NCBI RefSeq assembly: GCF_002198115.1
Contig: NZ_NGNR01000001.1
Location: 124,001-188,000 of the forward strand
Origin: Robiginitalea sediminis
GTDB taxonomy: Bacteria; Bacteroidota; Bacteroidia; Flavobacteriales; Flavobacteriaceae
Direction: 5' to 3'
Length of the DNA stretch: 64,000 nucleotides
Part shown: piece by piece, positions 25,403-33,801 of the stretch
Layout of the letters: the number at the start of each line of letters is the position of its first letter
How positions within the stretch are numbered: the first letter of the stretch is position 1
Notes under the pieces: generated by a model
What the model saw: only the letters and a program-made list of their open reading frames with translations
Database searches by the model: none
Told to the model about the DNA's origin: nothing
Program-made: the position numbers and the translations under genes

Positions 25403-25419
25403 CCCCCTCCCTCCCACCC
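25403..25419 (-). other. G-quadruplex-type motif on the minus strand
   Basis: The minus strand reads GGGTGGGAGGGAGGGGG: four G-tracts of at least three separated by single bases, the tightest form of a G4 motif. Confidence 0.6.
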
Positions 25420-25470
25420 ATAAATCTACCTCCCCACCCTGCAACCCGCCAGCACCCACCCCACTTCCAC
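25413..25470. repeat. Diverged dispersed repeat, copy B
   Basis: Ordered blocks CCCACCCAT, ACCTCCC, CTGCAA, CGCCAGCAC and CCAC match copy A at 20851-20909. Confidence 0.5.
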
Positions 25471-25606
25471 ACCCCCCCTATTGGCAACCTGCACATTTTT
25501 CAAAAAAGCAACCCTTTCTTAATGCTGCCCTAACGCCGGTCGGTGAAATAAACCACATCTTTGAATCTCATTCATTGCTAAGCCAGAATTGAGTTAGTTT
25601 GGTTGT

Positions 25607-25646
25607 AAGGCCGGTACGCCCCAAGAGTACCGGCCTTCATTTTTTT
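25607..25646 (+). terminator. Orphan intrinsic terminator (+ strand)
   Basis: AAGGCCGGTAC (25607-25617) and GTACCGGCCTT (25627-25637) form a perfect 11-bp stem followed by CATTTTTTT. The only gene within 450 bases upstream is on the other strand. Confidence 0.85.
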
Positions 25647-25887
25647 CCGGTGGTTGCCCCCTGCTCCTTATACGGCACTTCACAGTGTCGTTTATCGATT
25701 ATTCCCACGGCTCTTTGAGCCTTGTAGGAATTTCCTTCACCCGACGGGATGTCTGAAAAATCGGCTAAAGGGAAAACGAGAGGCCGTTTACCGAGAAAAA
25801 GGGTGCGAAAATCCAATCCGGAGGCGGATTTTACAGAAGCGCTGCAGATTTGTCCCAACAGCAAGTCAAACGCAAAATTCCCCAAGT

Positions 25888-26058
25888 ATGAAAACACTTT
25901 TACTCGTTAAAGAAATTTACCTGGATGCTTTTAAAAACCTCGGCAACCTAATTGTCCGGAATTATTTCCGCGCCTTTGCCTGGTTCAGCTTTGCTATGTT
26001 CCTGGTAGTGCTTTACGCATTCGTCTTCCGCATCTCTACCGGATTTCCTTTCGATTAA
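25888..26058 (+). CDS. Small membrane protein, 56 aa (DUF6747-like), copy 2
   Basis: It starts MKTLLLVKEIYLDAFKNLGN, has the membrane segment AWFSFAMFLVVLYAFVF, and ends GFPFD. It is paralogous to the gene at 20639-20809 along its whole length. Function unknown. It is followed 69 bases downstream by another very small membrane protein gene, which may be in the same transcript. Confidence 0.82.
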   Translation: MKTLLLVKEIYLDAFKNLGNLIVRNYFRAFAWFSFAMFLVVLYAFVFRISTGFPFD

Positions 26059-26127
26059 GCCAAAGGTTCCCAAAACAGACAGCAGAACACGAATACCCGA
26101 TTTACTCTTCTCCGAGAAACAGCACTT

Positions 26128-26259
26128 ATGAAAACAATGGAAAACACCGCGGTTATTACCCGGATAGGACGGTTCGTCCACCGGTTCCGCACAGCATTCC
26201 TCTTCTGGATGTATATCCTGGCACTGATGTTATACGCCTATCGCTGGATGCCCGCATAG
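26128..26259 (+). CDS. Very small membrane protein, 43 aa
   Basis: The reading MKTMENTAVITRIGRFVHRF is followed by a single membrane helix (FLFWMYILALMLYAYRWM). It has a basic N-terminal half and a short aromatic tail. It resembles the 56-residue paralogues in size and topology (amphipathic basic part, FW, LYAY) but not clearly in sequence. It is too short for confidence from sequence alone; the position right after copy 2 supports it. Confidence 0.5.
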   Translation: MKTMENTAVITRIGRFVHRFRTAFLFWMYILALMLYAYRWMPA

Positions 26260-26332
26260 GGCACCTGCAGGGCGCGTGGTGGCGTGGTATAAAACCCTTT
26301 GGGGTTAGGGCGGGAGTTCCCTGCCAAACACT

Positions 26333-26340
26333 ATCTTTGT
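26333..26340 (+). promoter_or_regulatory. Bacteroidota -7 box ahead of the arsenosugar-type cluster
   Basis: TATCTTTG matches TAnnTTTG. It argues against translation starting at the GTG at 26339 and for a start further in. No clean -33 box is seen at the usual spacing. Confidence 0.45.
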
Positions 26341-26383
26341 GGGTGCCGGAGGCCCTTCCGGCAAAACCGCAAAGCGCCGTTAC

Positions 26384-27013
26384 TTGACCCGAAATTCCAG
26401 ACAGGCATTATTGATATTTACCCGAAACCCCGTTTTGGGATCCTGCAAAACCCGGCTCGCCGCAACCCTTGGCGATAGCCGGGCTTTGGAGGTTTACCGC
26501 TTTTTATTGCGCCATACTGAAGGGGTTGCAGAAGCCCTGGAAGGCACCGACCGCTATGTTTACTTTTCGGATTCCCTGGGCGATGGGTCCCATTGGGACG
26601 TTTCGCATTTTACCCATTGCCTCCAGCACGGGGAAGACCTGGGTGCCCGGATGCAAAAGGCCTTTGAAGCGGCTTTCTCAGAAGGCTACCAACGCGTATG
26701 CCTCATCGGAAGCGACCTTTACGACCTGCGGACCCGGGACCTGGAAGAAGCCTTCCGGTTACTGGAATCCCATGAAGCCGTGGTGGGCCCTGCCCAGGAC
26801 GGGGGGTATTACCTGTTGGGCCTCACCCGGATGTTTCCGGGCCTCTTTACTGCAAAAAAATGGGGGACTTCCTCGGTGCTCTCAGACACCCTGAATTCCC
26901 TGAAGGGCCGGGCGGTGGCTGCCCTCCCTGTACGAAACGACATCGACTACTACGAAGATATTGCCGGCCACCCGGACTTTGAACCATTCCTAAAAGACTT
27001 GCACCATGACTAA
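26384..27013 (+). CDS. Glycosyltransferase-like protein of arsenosugar clusters (TIGR04282/DUF2064 type)
   Basis: The protein has ALLIFTRNPVLGSCKTRLAA near its N-terminus, VCLIGSDLYDLRTRDLEEAF, and GPAQDGGYYLLGLTRMFPGLF. These are the hallmarks of the CofC-like nucleotidyl/glycosyl transferase group that Haft-type models link to arsenosugar synthesis. The start is uncertain: I use the TTG at 26384; a GTG at 26339 is open but overlaps a -7 box. Its end overlaps the purine nucleoside phosphorylase start by 8 bases. It probably transfers or activates a sugar; the exact reaction is not proven. Confidence 0.8.
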   Translation: MTRNSRQALLIFTRNPVLGSCKTRLAATLGDSRALEVYRFLLRHTEGVAEALEGTDRYVYFSDSLGDGSHWDVSHFTHCLQHGEDLGARMQKAFEAAFSEGYQRVCLIGSDLYDLRTRDLEEAFRLLESHEAVVGPAQDGGYYLLGLTRMFPGLFTAKKWGTSSVLSDTLNSLKGRAVAALPVRNDIDYYEDIAGHPDFEPFLKDLHHD

Positions 27014-27821
27014 AAAACAGCTGGAAACCTCCGTTCAGTTTTTAAAAGACAAGGGGTTTGACGCCCCCGAGGTAGGGATCGTCCTGGGCTCCGGCCTGGG
27101 GCGGATGGTGGAGGAAATCCAAAACCCCAGGGTAGTGCACTACCACAACATCCCGTTTTTCCCGCTTGCCACCGTGGAATTCCACAGCGGGAAACTTATC
27201 TATGGCGAAATCGGCGGCCGCAGGGTGGTGGTCATGCAGGGGCGCTTCCACCTCTATGAGGGGTACGCCTTTACGGACATCACCTATCCCATCCGGGTCA
27301 TGCACCTGCTGGGGATTAAGCGCCTGCTTATTTCCAATGCAGCCGGGGCCATAAACCTCGGGTACCGGAAGGGAGATTTAATGCTGGTTGAGGACCACCT
27401 GAACCTGCAGGGCGGGTCTCCGCTGGCCTTTAAGACGGTCTCGGAATTCGGGGAGCGTTTTGTCGATATGAGCTGCCCCTATAACCCGGAAATGTCCTCG
27501 GGGCTCGAAGCTATTGCTAAGGCTGAGGGGATTGTCCTGCATAAAGGGGTGTATGCCGCAGTGGTGGGGCCCCAGCTGGAAACGCGGGCCGAATACCGGA
27601 TGCTGGGCCGGATGGGTGCCGACGCCGTAGGCATGAGCACCGTACCGGAAGTCATCGTGGCCAACCACCTGAAACTGCCCGTGGCAGCCGTATCGGTCCT
27701 CACGGACGAATGCGACCCGGACCACCTGGAGCCGGTCAATGTGGCCGAGATCCTGGAAGTGGCTGGCAAGGCCGAACCCAAACTGGTCACCCTCTTTAAA
27801 AAACTGATTGAAACATTCTGA
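27006..27821 (+). CDS. Purine nucleoside phosphorylase
   Basis: The 271-residue trimeric-type PNP shows VGIVLGSGLGRMVEEI, GRFHLYEGY, LLISNAAGAINLGY, and GPQLETRAEYRML with GADAVGMSTVPEVIVA. The order and length match the family. It splits purine nucleosides with phosphate. In arsenosugar clusters it is thought to act on the adenosyl-derived intermediate or its adenine release, which fits the neighbours. It starts 8 bases inside the preceding gene. Confidence 0.93.
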   Translation: MTKKQLETSVQFLKDKGFDAPEVGIVLGSGLGRMVEEIQNPRVVHYHNIPFFPLATVEFHSGKLIYGEIGGRRVVVMQGRFHLYEGYAFTDITYPIRVMHLLGIKRLLISNAAGAINLGYRKGDLMLVEDHLNLQGGSPLAFKTVSEFGERFVDMSCPYNPEMSSGLEAIAKAEGIVLHKGVYAAVVGPQLETRAEYRMLGRMGADAVGMSTVPEVIVANHLKLPVAAVSVLTDECDPDHLEPVNVAEILEVAGKAEPKLVTLFKKLIETF

Positions 27822-27888
27822 CGGCGGGCTGTAAGTTCCCGTTTTCCAACCCTACTAACCTAAGTGATAATCCTAATGCTACCCCCGT

Positions 27889-28854
27889 ATGAGCTACCTG
27901 AAGGCCACCAATGACCTTTATCGCGATGCAGCCCTGACCCCGGATGTGGGCCTGTGCTGCACCACCAACCCCGTTTGGCAATTCCCCGGACTGTCTATTC
28001 CCCGTATCATGCAGGAGATGAATTACGGCTGCGGCAGTACGGTTTCCGCCCAGGATTTAGTGGGCAACCCCAGGATCCTCTATGTGGGCGTAGGAGGCGG
28101 GATGGAGCTGTTGCAGTTCTCCTATTTCTCCAGGCAAAAGGCCGGGGTGATAGGCGTGGATGTGGTGGATGAAATGCTCGCCGCCTGCCGGGATAATTTC
28201 CGCCAGGCCGAAGCCGAAAACGACTGGTTCCGCTCCGAATATGTAGAACTGGTAAAAGGCGACGCCCTGGACCTCCCGGTAGCCGACCAAAGTGTGGATG
28301 TGGCTGCCCAGAACTGCCTCTTCAATATCTTCAAGGAGCAGGATCTGAGGAAGGCCATCTCGGAGATGTACCGCGTACTCAAACCTCAAGGAAGGTTGGT
28401 GATGAGTGACCCGGTCTGCGAGGTACCCCTTGGCCCGGAGCTCCGGAATGACGACAGGCTCAGGGCAGCCTGCATTAGCGGCAGCATCCCCGTGCGTGAC
28501 TATATCCGGATCCTCACTGACGCCGGGTTTGGGACTATCGAGGTACGGGCCAGAAGGCTCTACCGCGTATTGAGCCCCAACCACTACCCTGTGGATCAGC
28601 TCATCCCTATCGAATCTATCGAAATCGCCGCCATCAAAGATCCCATGCCAGAAGACGGGCCCTGTATCTTTACCGGAAAATCGGCCCTATACTACGGGAA
28701 GGAGGAATATCTGGACGACGGCAAGGGCCACGTGCTATTGCAGAACCAGCCCCTGGCCGTTTGCGACAAAACCGCTGCTGCTCTGGCGTCCCTGGGTGCT
28801 GAAATCTACATTAGTGAGAGCACCTGGCATTATAACGGCGGTGGATGTTGTTAA
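27889..28854 (+). CDS. arsM: Arsenite methyltransferase ArsM (arsenosugar type)
   Basis: The 321-residue SAM methyltransferase has the motif LYVGVGGGMEL (about 64-74) with GVDVVDEML and DALDLPVADQSVDVAAQNCL. Cysteines expected to hold As(III) occur at C23/C24 (LCCTTNP) and C48 (NYGCGS), and the protein ends in GGGCC. This pattern fits the ArsM variant found in arsenosugar clusters. It methylates arsenite. Its neighbours (PNP, TIGR04282/04283-type proteins, DUF547) support the assignment. The radical SAM partner ArsS is not in the window. Confidence 0.87.
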   Translation: MSYLKATNDLYRDAALTPDVGLCCTTNPVWQFPGLSIPRIMQEMNYGCGSTVSAQDLVGNPRILYVGVGGGMELLQFSYFSRQKAGVIGVDVVDEMLAACRDNFRQAEAENDWFRSEYVELVKGDALDLPVADQSVDVAAQNCLFNIFKEQDLRKAISEMYRVLKPQGRLVMSDPVCEVPLGPELRNDDRLRAACISGSIPVRDYIRILTDAGFGTIEVRARRLYRVLSPNHYPVDQLIPIESIEIAAIKDPMPEDGPCIFTGKSALYYGKEEYLDDGKGHVLLQNQPLAVCDKTAAALASLGAEIYISESTWHYNGGGCC

Positions 28855-29618
28855 CCCCTATGGTAGCTGTGCTTCGCTTCGCCCGTTTTTTCTGCCTGTT
28901 GGGCTTCCTGCAGTTCTGCAACTGGCACCCGGGGGTGCGTTTGCCGGATCCGGACCCCGCCCAGAGTGCCCCTACCCATGAAACCTGGGACGCCCTTTTG
29001 AAAGCCCACGTGTCCGAAGACGGGATGGTGGATTACCAGGGGATGCTCCGGGACCGGGACGTCCTCAGGGACTACCTGGAGATGCTCTCACAGCATATTC
29101 CCGGGGAGCACTGGAGCCGCGAGGCGCGCCTGGCCTACTACATCAACCTCTACAACGCCGGGACGGTAAACCTCATCCTGGAACACTACCCGGTAAAAAG
29201 CATTAAGGACATCCGAAACCCCTGGGGGAGGAAGGACCTACAGATAGGAGATAAAAGGGTTTCCCTGGACGACGTGGAACACGGAATCCTGCGGAAAATG
29301 GATGAGCCCCGCATTCATTTTACCGTGAATTGCGCTTCCTTTTCCTGCCCGAAACTCCTTCCCGAAGCCTTCACAGAAGCCGAGGCAGAGCGCCAGCTGG
29401 ATGAGGCCGCCCGGGCTTTTATCAATGACCCCCTGCGCAACCGGATCGGGAAGGGGGACTACGCCCTTTCCCGGATTTTCAAATGGTACGGGGGGGATTT
29501 CAAGACAACCGGGAGAAGCCTGGAAGCCTTCCTGAACACCTACCTGGAAGAACCCCTCCCGGAAGGTGCCAGACCCGAATTCCTGCCCTATGACTGGTCC
29601 CTGAACAGCCAGCGATGA
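28845..29618 (+). CDS. Secreted DUF547 protein
   Basis: The protein of about 257 residues has an N-terminal hydrophobic signal (VLRFARFFCLLGFLQFC). The DUF547 core follows: AYYINLYNAGTVNLILEHYP, SLDDVEHGILR, and FTVNCASFSCPKLLPEAF, with the conserved H/N/C/S positions of this cysteine-protease-like fold. It overlaps arsM by 10 bases and the next gene by 4, so it belongs to the cluster. DUF547 proteins often accompany arsenosugar genes, but their reaction is not known. The ATG at 28860 is an alternative start. Confidence 0.83.
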   Translation: MLLTPMVAVLRFARFFCLLGFLQFCNWHPGVRLPDPDPAQSAPTHETWDALLKAHVSEDGMVDYQGMLRDRDVLRDYLEMLSQHIPGEHWSREARLAYYINLYNAGTVNLILEHYPVKSIKDIRNPWGRKDLQIGDKRVSLDDVEHGILRKMDEPRIHFTVNCASFSCPKLLPEAFTEAEAERQLDEAARAFINDPLRNRIGKGDYALSRIFKWYGGDFKTTGRSLEAFLNTYLEEPLPEGARPEFLPYDWSLNSQR

Positions 29619-30307
29619 CCCGCATCAGTATAATCATCCCGGTCCTGAACGAAAGGGCCAACCTGGAAGCGCTGCTCCCCTACCTGAACGCGGCAGCAGA
29701 TGACCCTTCCTGGTTTGAAGTCCTGGTTTGCGATGGGGGCAGTACCGACGGTGGGGCAGAAGTAGCGCGCTGCCATGGCGCCTCATTCCTGTCATCTGCC
29801 CCGGGAAGGGCCCGTCAGATGAACGCCGGGGCCCTGGAGGCGCGGGGGGAAGTGCTCTATTTCCTGCATGCGGATTCCCGGCCACCACAGGGCTTCGACA
29901 AGATGATCCTCAAGGCCCACGACCGCGGCAAGGGGGCCGGCTGCTTTCGCCTGGCATTCGACAGCCCGAACCTCGTCCTCAGGGCCTTTGCCTGGTTTAC
30001 CCGCCTGAACTGGCCCCTTTGCCGCGGGGGTGACCAATCCCTTTTTATCCGCAAAGCCTGGTTTGAAGCACTCGGGGGGTTCAACGAGCGCTTTATCATC
30101 TATGAAGACAACGAATTTACAGGCCGCATTTACGACCGGTTCGCTTTTACCGTCCTGCCCGCAGTGGTAAAAACCTCGGCCCGCAGGTACGCGGACCACG
30201 GGGTACTGACCCTGCAATTCCACTATACGGTTATCCACCTGAAACGATGGCTGGGGGCCCCGCCTGAAGCCCTCTACCGGTATTACCGCAAATTCATTGG
30301 AACCTAA
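29615..30307 (+). CDS. Glycosyltransferase family 2 of arsenosugar clusters (TIGR04283 type)
   Basis: The 230-residue GT-A enzyme starts MTRISIIIPVLNERANLEAL, with VCDGGSTDGGAEVA (DxD-like region), APGRARQMNAGALEARGEVL and FLHADSRPP. These match the MftF-like glycosyltransferase model tied to arsenosugar synthesis. It would attach a sugar to the arsenic-bearing intermediate or its lipid form (inference). Its ATG overlaps the DUF547 stop (ATGA). It converges with the amidase gene, overlapping it by 4 bases at the ends. Confidence 0.87.
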   Translation: MTRISIIIPVLNERANLEALLPYLNAAADDPSWFEVLVCDGGSTDGGAEVARCHGASFLSSAPGRARQMNAGALEARGEVLYFLHADSRPPQGFDKMILKAHDRGKGAGCFRLAFDSPNLVLRAFAWFTRLNWPLCRGGDQSLFIRKAWFEALGGFNERFIIYEDNEFTGRIYDRFAFTVLPAVVKTSARRYADHGVLTLQFHYTVIHLKRWLGAPPEALYRYYRKFIGT

Positions 30308-31335
30308 TCTTCCCGGGACTCAAAGTCGAGCATTAACCCTTCCCCAATCCACTTGGCCAGGGCCTGGCGGTTGTCGGGCTCTAGGATACGCCTTTGGTCG
30401 CGGGTGTTGCTAATGTTGCCTACCTCGATAAAGGCGGTGGCCGGGAGGGTATTTTTGACCACGTACAGGCTGCTGCGGTCCTCGAAGGTGCCGGTATAGG
30501 TGCGCCCCGGCTGGAACCGGGCATAGTTTTCCCGGAATGTGGCGTGGATATGCTCTGCAAGCCTGCGGCCGCTTTTGCTCTTCTCGTGGTGGTAAAAGAA
30601 CACATCGATGTTCTGCCCTTTGCTGCGGCTGTCCACATGAGTAACCACCAGTCGCTGGTAGCGTCCCCTGTGCTGCCGGTACAGCTTGTTTACGGCTTCT
30701 ACCCGCTGTTCCAGCCGCTCCTTCTGGCCCAGGGGGATCTCCAGGTCCGGGTAGGTGACTTCATCCCTGTCCATCTCCAGTATGCGCTGGTCCCGGATGC
30801 CGTCGTCCGGGTCCCGGATAATGACATAGACCAGGGCCCCATGGGAAATGAGGTAATGGGCCAGTCTCAGGGTAATATCGTAGGCGTATTCATCCTCGCT
30901 AATCCGTCCCTTTCCGTATCGGGTAACCGCACCGGGGTCCGGCCCGCCATGTCCGGAAATCAGGTAATAAACAGCTCCCTCAAGGCGCTTGCTGCGCTCG
31001 GGCACCCGGGCATAGTCGGGTCCGAAAAGTTCATAAAGGGTTTCGGTGGCGGTTGCCTCCGGGCCTGTTTTGGTTTCGGGGAGGGAATCTCCCGGTACCG
31101 GGCTGGGCAGGACATAGGTACTTCCTGCAATAAGCTGGTCGCCCTCCCCGAGTCGGGGCCCGTTGAGTTTTCTGAAGTCGTCCATACGGGAAAGGTCGGC
31201 CCCGTGGCGCCGAAGGAGGGAATAAATCCCATCCCCGGGGGCCGCAACCACCTGCTGTAGGGAATCCTGGGCACACACAGGGAAAGTCTGTACCAGGATC
31301 ATAGCAGTAAAAAGGCGTAACAGGCCGCGCGGCAT
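30304..31335 (-). CDS. N-acetylmuramoyl-L-alanine amidase (Amidase_3 type)
   Basis: The protein of about 343 residues has a signal peptide (LLRLFTAMILVQTFPVCAQ) and a LysM-like region (PGDGIYSLLRRHGADL and YVLPSP). The Amidase_3 domain follows: YLISGHGGPDPGA (first His), SEDEYAYDITLRLAHYL (Glu), VVTHVDSRSKGQNIDVFF (second His) and ATAFIEVGNISN (catalytic Glu). It cuts the peptide from N-acetylmuramic acid in peptidoglycan. The ATG at 31335 is preferred over an upstream TTG. Alone on the minus strand. Confidence 0.88.
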   Translation of the reverse strand: MPRGLLRLFTAMILVQTFPVCAQDSLQQVVAAPGDGIYSLLRRHGADLSRMDDFRKLNGPRLGEGDQLIAGSTYVLPSPVPGDSLPETKTGPEATATETLYELFGPDYARVPERSKRLEGAVYYLISGHGGPDPGAVTRYGKGRISEDEYAYDITLRLAHYLISHGALVYVIIRDPDDGIRDQRILEMDRDEVTYPDLEIPLGQKERLEQRVEAVNKLYRQHRGRYQRLVVTHVDSRSKGQNIDVFFYHHEKSKSGRRLAEHIHATFRENYARFQPGRTYTGTFEDRSSLYVVKNTLPATAFIEVGNISNTRDQRRILEPDNRQALAKWIGEGLMLDFESRED

Positions 31336-31389
31336 GGGCAAAGGGTTTTACAAAGATTATCAAAAATGCGGCCGAATTGCAAATACCCC

Positions 31390-32391
31390 CTATTGGAAGC
31401 GCTGGTAGTAGGTGCGGATTACCTGTTGGGCCGGTTTGTTCTGGGGGGTAAACCGGTTGTCCATGGCCCCTCCGGAAACCGGGTGGTGGATAAACCATTT
31501 CCAGACAAAGCCCCCGGCAAACCAGGGTTCTGCCCAGAATTCCTCAAAAAGGGCTGTCTTGGCATTGGCCTGGGCCTGCAGGTTTACCCGTTCCTGGTTC
31601 CGATCTACCAACCAGGGTTTCTTGGCGGTGAAGTCCATGGACCGGTACCCGTATTCGGTAAAGATTACCGGGCGGGCAGTGCCTTCCGACAGGGCCCGGA
31701 TCTCTTCTTTCCACCGCTTCCAGCCCGTGCGTAATTCCTCCACGGAAGGGTCCCGGCTCTCAGAAAGCGGGAAGTACGCATCGATACCAATAAAGTCCAG
31801 GTCTTCCCAAAACGGGGTCCGCCCGTATTCGTCCCAGTTGGCGGCATAGGTAAGCTTACCGCTGTAATGCTGGCGGACTTCCGCAATAAGAGCTTTCCAG
31901 AATTGGGGGCGTGCCGTGACGAATTTCTCGAGTTCAGTACCCACACAAAACAGTGCCACTCCCGTCTCCTCCGCCAGGTCTGCATAATTCAGGATAAAAG
32001 CCCGGTAAGAGTCTTCCAGGGCTTGCCAGCCCGCTTCCGAGTCCATTTCCATTTCCCCGGTAAAGAGGCCCCTCCAAATCCACAATTGCGGCTTGAGCAT
32101 AACCGATATCCCGTTGCCTTGTAAGGTTTCTATGTACTGCCTGGCCCCCTGACGGGTTTCCCCGAACCACTGGCGGTCCGTATCATAAATAATTTCAGCG
32201 CTCCCGATTTCCCGGATAAAACCAAAGGGCATAACCGCGGCATGGTCCGCGTAGACCTCCAGCAAAGCATCCACATGGGCCTGGCTGGCAGCTTCTCGGG
32301 AACCCACAAAACTCACCCCATTGATCTTGGGTGCGCGCTGGGCGGCGCACCCTGCAAGCAGCAGCAGCAACAGTATCCCCAACCTTCTCAT
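31390..32391 (-). CDS. Glycoside hydrolase family 113-like lipoprotein
   Basis: The 333-residue protein has a lipoprotein signal (LLLLLLAGC, Cys at about 15). The TIM-barrel features match GH113 beta-mannanases: GVSFVG, MLKPQLWIWRGLF, FCVGTELEKF (acid/base Glu), FIGIDAYFPLSESR and VIFTEYGYRSMDF (nucleophile Glu). The family cleaves beta-1,4-mannan and is probably periplasmic or surface-anchored here. It lies 54 bases before the amidase gene on the same strand. Substrate by family inference only. Confidence 0.85.
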   Translation of the reverse strand: MRRLGILLLLLLAGCAAQRAPKINGVSFVGSREAASQAHVDALLEVYADHAAVMPFGFIREIGSAEIIYDTDRQWFGETRQGARQYIETLQGNGISVMLKPQLWIWRGLFTGEMEMDSEAGWQALEDSYRAFILNYADLAEETGVALFCVGTELEKFVTARPQFWKALIAEVRQHYSGKLTYAANWDEYGRTPFWEDLDFIGIDAYFPLSESRDPSVEELRTGWKRWKEEIRALSEGTARPVIFTEYGYRSMDFTAKKPWLVDRNQERVNLQAQANAKTALFEEFWAEPWFAGGFVWKWFIHHPVSGGAMDNRFTPQNKPAQQVIRTYYQRFQ

Positions 32392-32499
32392 AAACGGGCT
32401 CTTAGCGCTAAAGGTAAAGATTTAATTCACTCCCGTTTCAGAATAATTGTTAAGTTCCTAACTTCCCTCCGACTGAGGCTAAAACACTCAGCCCTAACC

Positions 32500-33801
32500 A
32501 TGCATGTTGTCATAATTGGAAATGGTATTGCCGGGGTTACAGCGGCCCGGCATATCCGGAAATTATCCGATGCCCGGATTACCCTCATCTCGGCAGAGAC
32601 CGATTCCTTTTTCTCCCGCACCGCCCTGATGTATATCTACATGGGGCACCTGACCTTCGACCAGACCAAGCCCTACGAGGAATCCTTCTGGGGTAAAAAC
32701 CGCATCGACCGGGTCCGGGGGTACGTGCAACAGGTACTTCCGGAGCAAAAATCGCTGGAACTGGCAGACGGCAGGACCATGGGGTATGATACCCTTATCC
32801 TGGCAACCGGGTCCCGCCCCAACAAATTTGGCTGGCCGGGCCAGGACCTGGATGGGGTGCAGGGGCTGTATTCCTACCAGGACCTCGAACTGCTGGAGCG
32901 CTATGCCCCGGACAACAAAACCTGCCACAGGGCGGTCATCGTGGGCGGGGGGCTTATCGGAATAGAGCTGGCGGAAATGCTGCGTTCCCGCGAGATCCCG
33001 GTCACCTTCCTGGTCCGGGAATCCAGCTTCTGGAACGGGGTCCTGCCGAAGGGGGAATCCGAAATGATTAACGAACACATTCGGGAACACCATATAGACC
33101 TTCGCCTGGGGACCAACCTGAAAGAAATCCTGGCAGACGCCTCCGGGCGGGCCCGGGCCGTGGTCACGGACACGGGGGAAACCATCGATTGCAACCTGGT
33201 GGGGCTTACCGCCGGGGTGTCCCCGAACATCGGCTTCCTCAAAGGATCCGGGATTGAGCTCGACAAAGGGGTCCTGGTAAGCCGATATCTGGAAACCAAC
33301 ATCCGGGATGTCTATGCCATTGGCGATTGCGCCCAGCAACGGGAGCCAATCGGCCGCCGAAGACCGGTGGAGGCTGTTTGGTATACCGGTAGGATGATGG
33401 GCGAAACCGTGGCCCAGACCATCTGTGGCAACCGGCGTGAGTACGCCCCAGGGCACTGGTTTAATTCCGCTAAATTCCTGGATATCGAATACCAGACCTA
33501 TGGCTGGGTTTTCCCCGAGCGCTCCCGGGGGGAGGAAGAACAGCACTTCCACTGGCGCCACCCGAAGGACCTGGTTTGCCTGACCCTCGCCTACAACGGG
33601 TCTTCCGGCCTGTTCCTCGGGCTAAACACCTTCGGCATGCGAATGCGGCACGAAGTCCTGGACCGCTGGCTCCGGGAAGGCCGCAGCGCTACCCACGTGG
33701 TAGCCCACCTGCGAGAAGCCCTCTTTGACCCTGAATTATACCGCCACCCGGTTGCACAAATCCAGGCCGCCTATCAACTCCAAAACCAACCTGTATCATG
33801 A
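32500..33801 (+). CDS. FAD/NAD(P)-dependent pyridine nucleotide-disulfide oxidoreductase
   Basis: The 433-residue protein begins with the FAD-binding MHVVIIGNGIAGVTAARHIR. It has the ATG motif TLILATGSRPNKFGWPG, the NAD(P)-binding VIVGGGLIGIELAEML, and the second FAD motif DVYAIGDCAQ. A C-terminal extension of about 110 residues has no known domain. No CxxxxC redox-active disulfide is seen, so it is a flavin reductase of the NirB/rubredoxin-reductase type, not a disulfide reductase. It overlaps the polyferredoxin gene (ATGA at 33798), implying electron transfer between them. Confidence 0.88.
   Translation: MHVVIIGNGIAGVTAARHIRKLSDARITLISAETDSFFSRTALMYIYMGHLTFDQTKPYEESFWGKNRIDRVRGYVQQVLPEQKSLELADGRTMGYDTLILATGSRPNKFGWPGQDLDGVQGLYSYQDLELLERYAPDNKTCHRAVIVGGGLIGIELAEMLRSREIPVTFLVRESSFWNGVLPKGESEMINEHIREHHIDLRLGTNLKEILADASGRARAVVTDTGETIDCNLVGLTAGVSPNIGFLKGSGIELDKGVLVSRYLETNIRDVYAIGDCAQQREPIGRRRPVEAVWYTGRMMGETVAQTICGNRREYAPGHWFNSAKFLDIEYQTYGWVFPERSRGEEEQHFHWRHPKDLVCLTLAYNGSSGLFLGLNTFGMRMRHEVLDRWLREGRSATHVVAHLREALFDPELYRHPVAQIQAAYQLQNQPVS

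Larger units (their letters stand above)
25149..25887. other. 739-base intergenic region with repeat, G4 motif and orphan terminator
   Basis: No supported gene. It contains a C-rich tract whose minus strand is a G-quadruplex motif (25403-25419), copy B of a dispersed repeat (25413-25470), and a strong + strand terminator at 25607-25646 with no gene in front of it. A small RNA ending at that terminator is possible. The reading 25386-25592 on + is proline-rich low complexity and not credible as a protein. Confidence 0.5.

Noticed and set aside
25386-25592. 68-residue Pro-rich reading on +
   Set aside because: It only translates the C-rich tract; composition is not protein-like.
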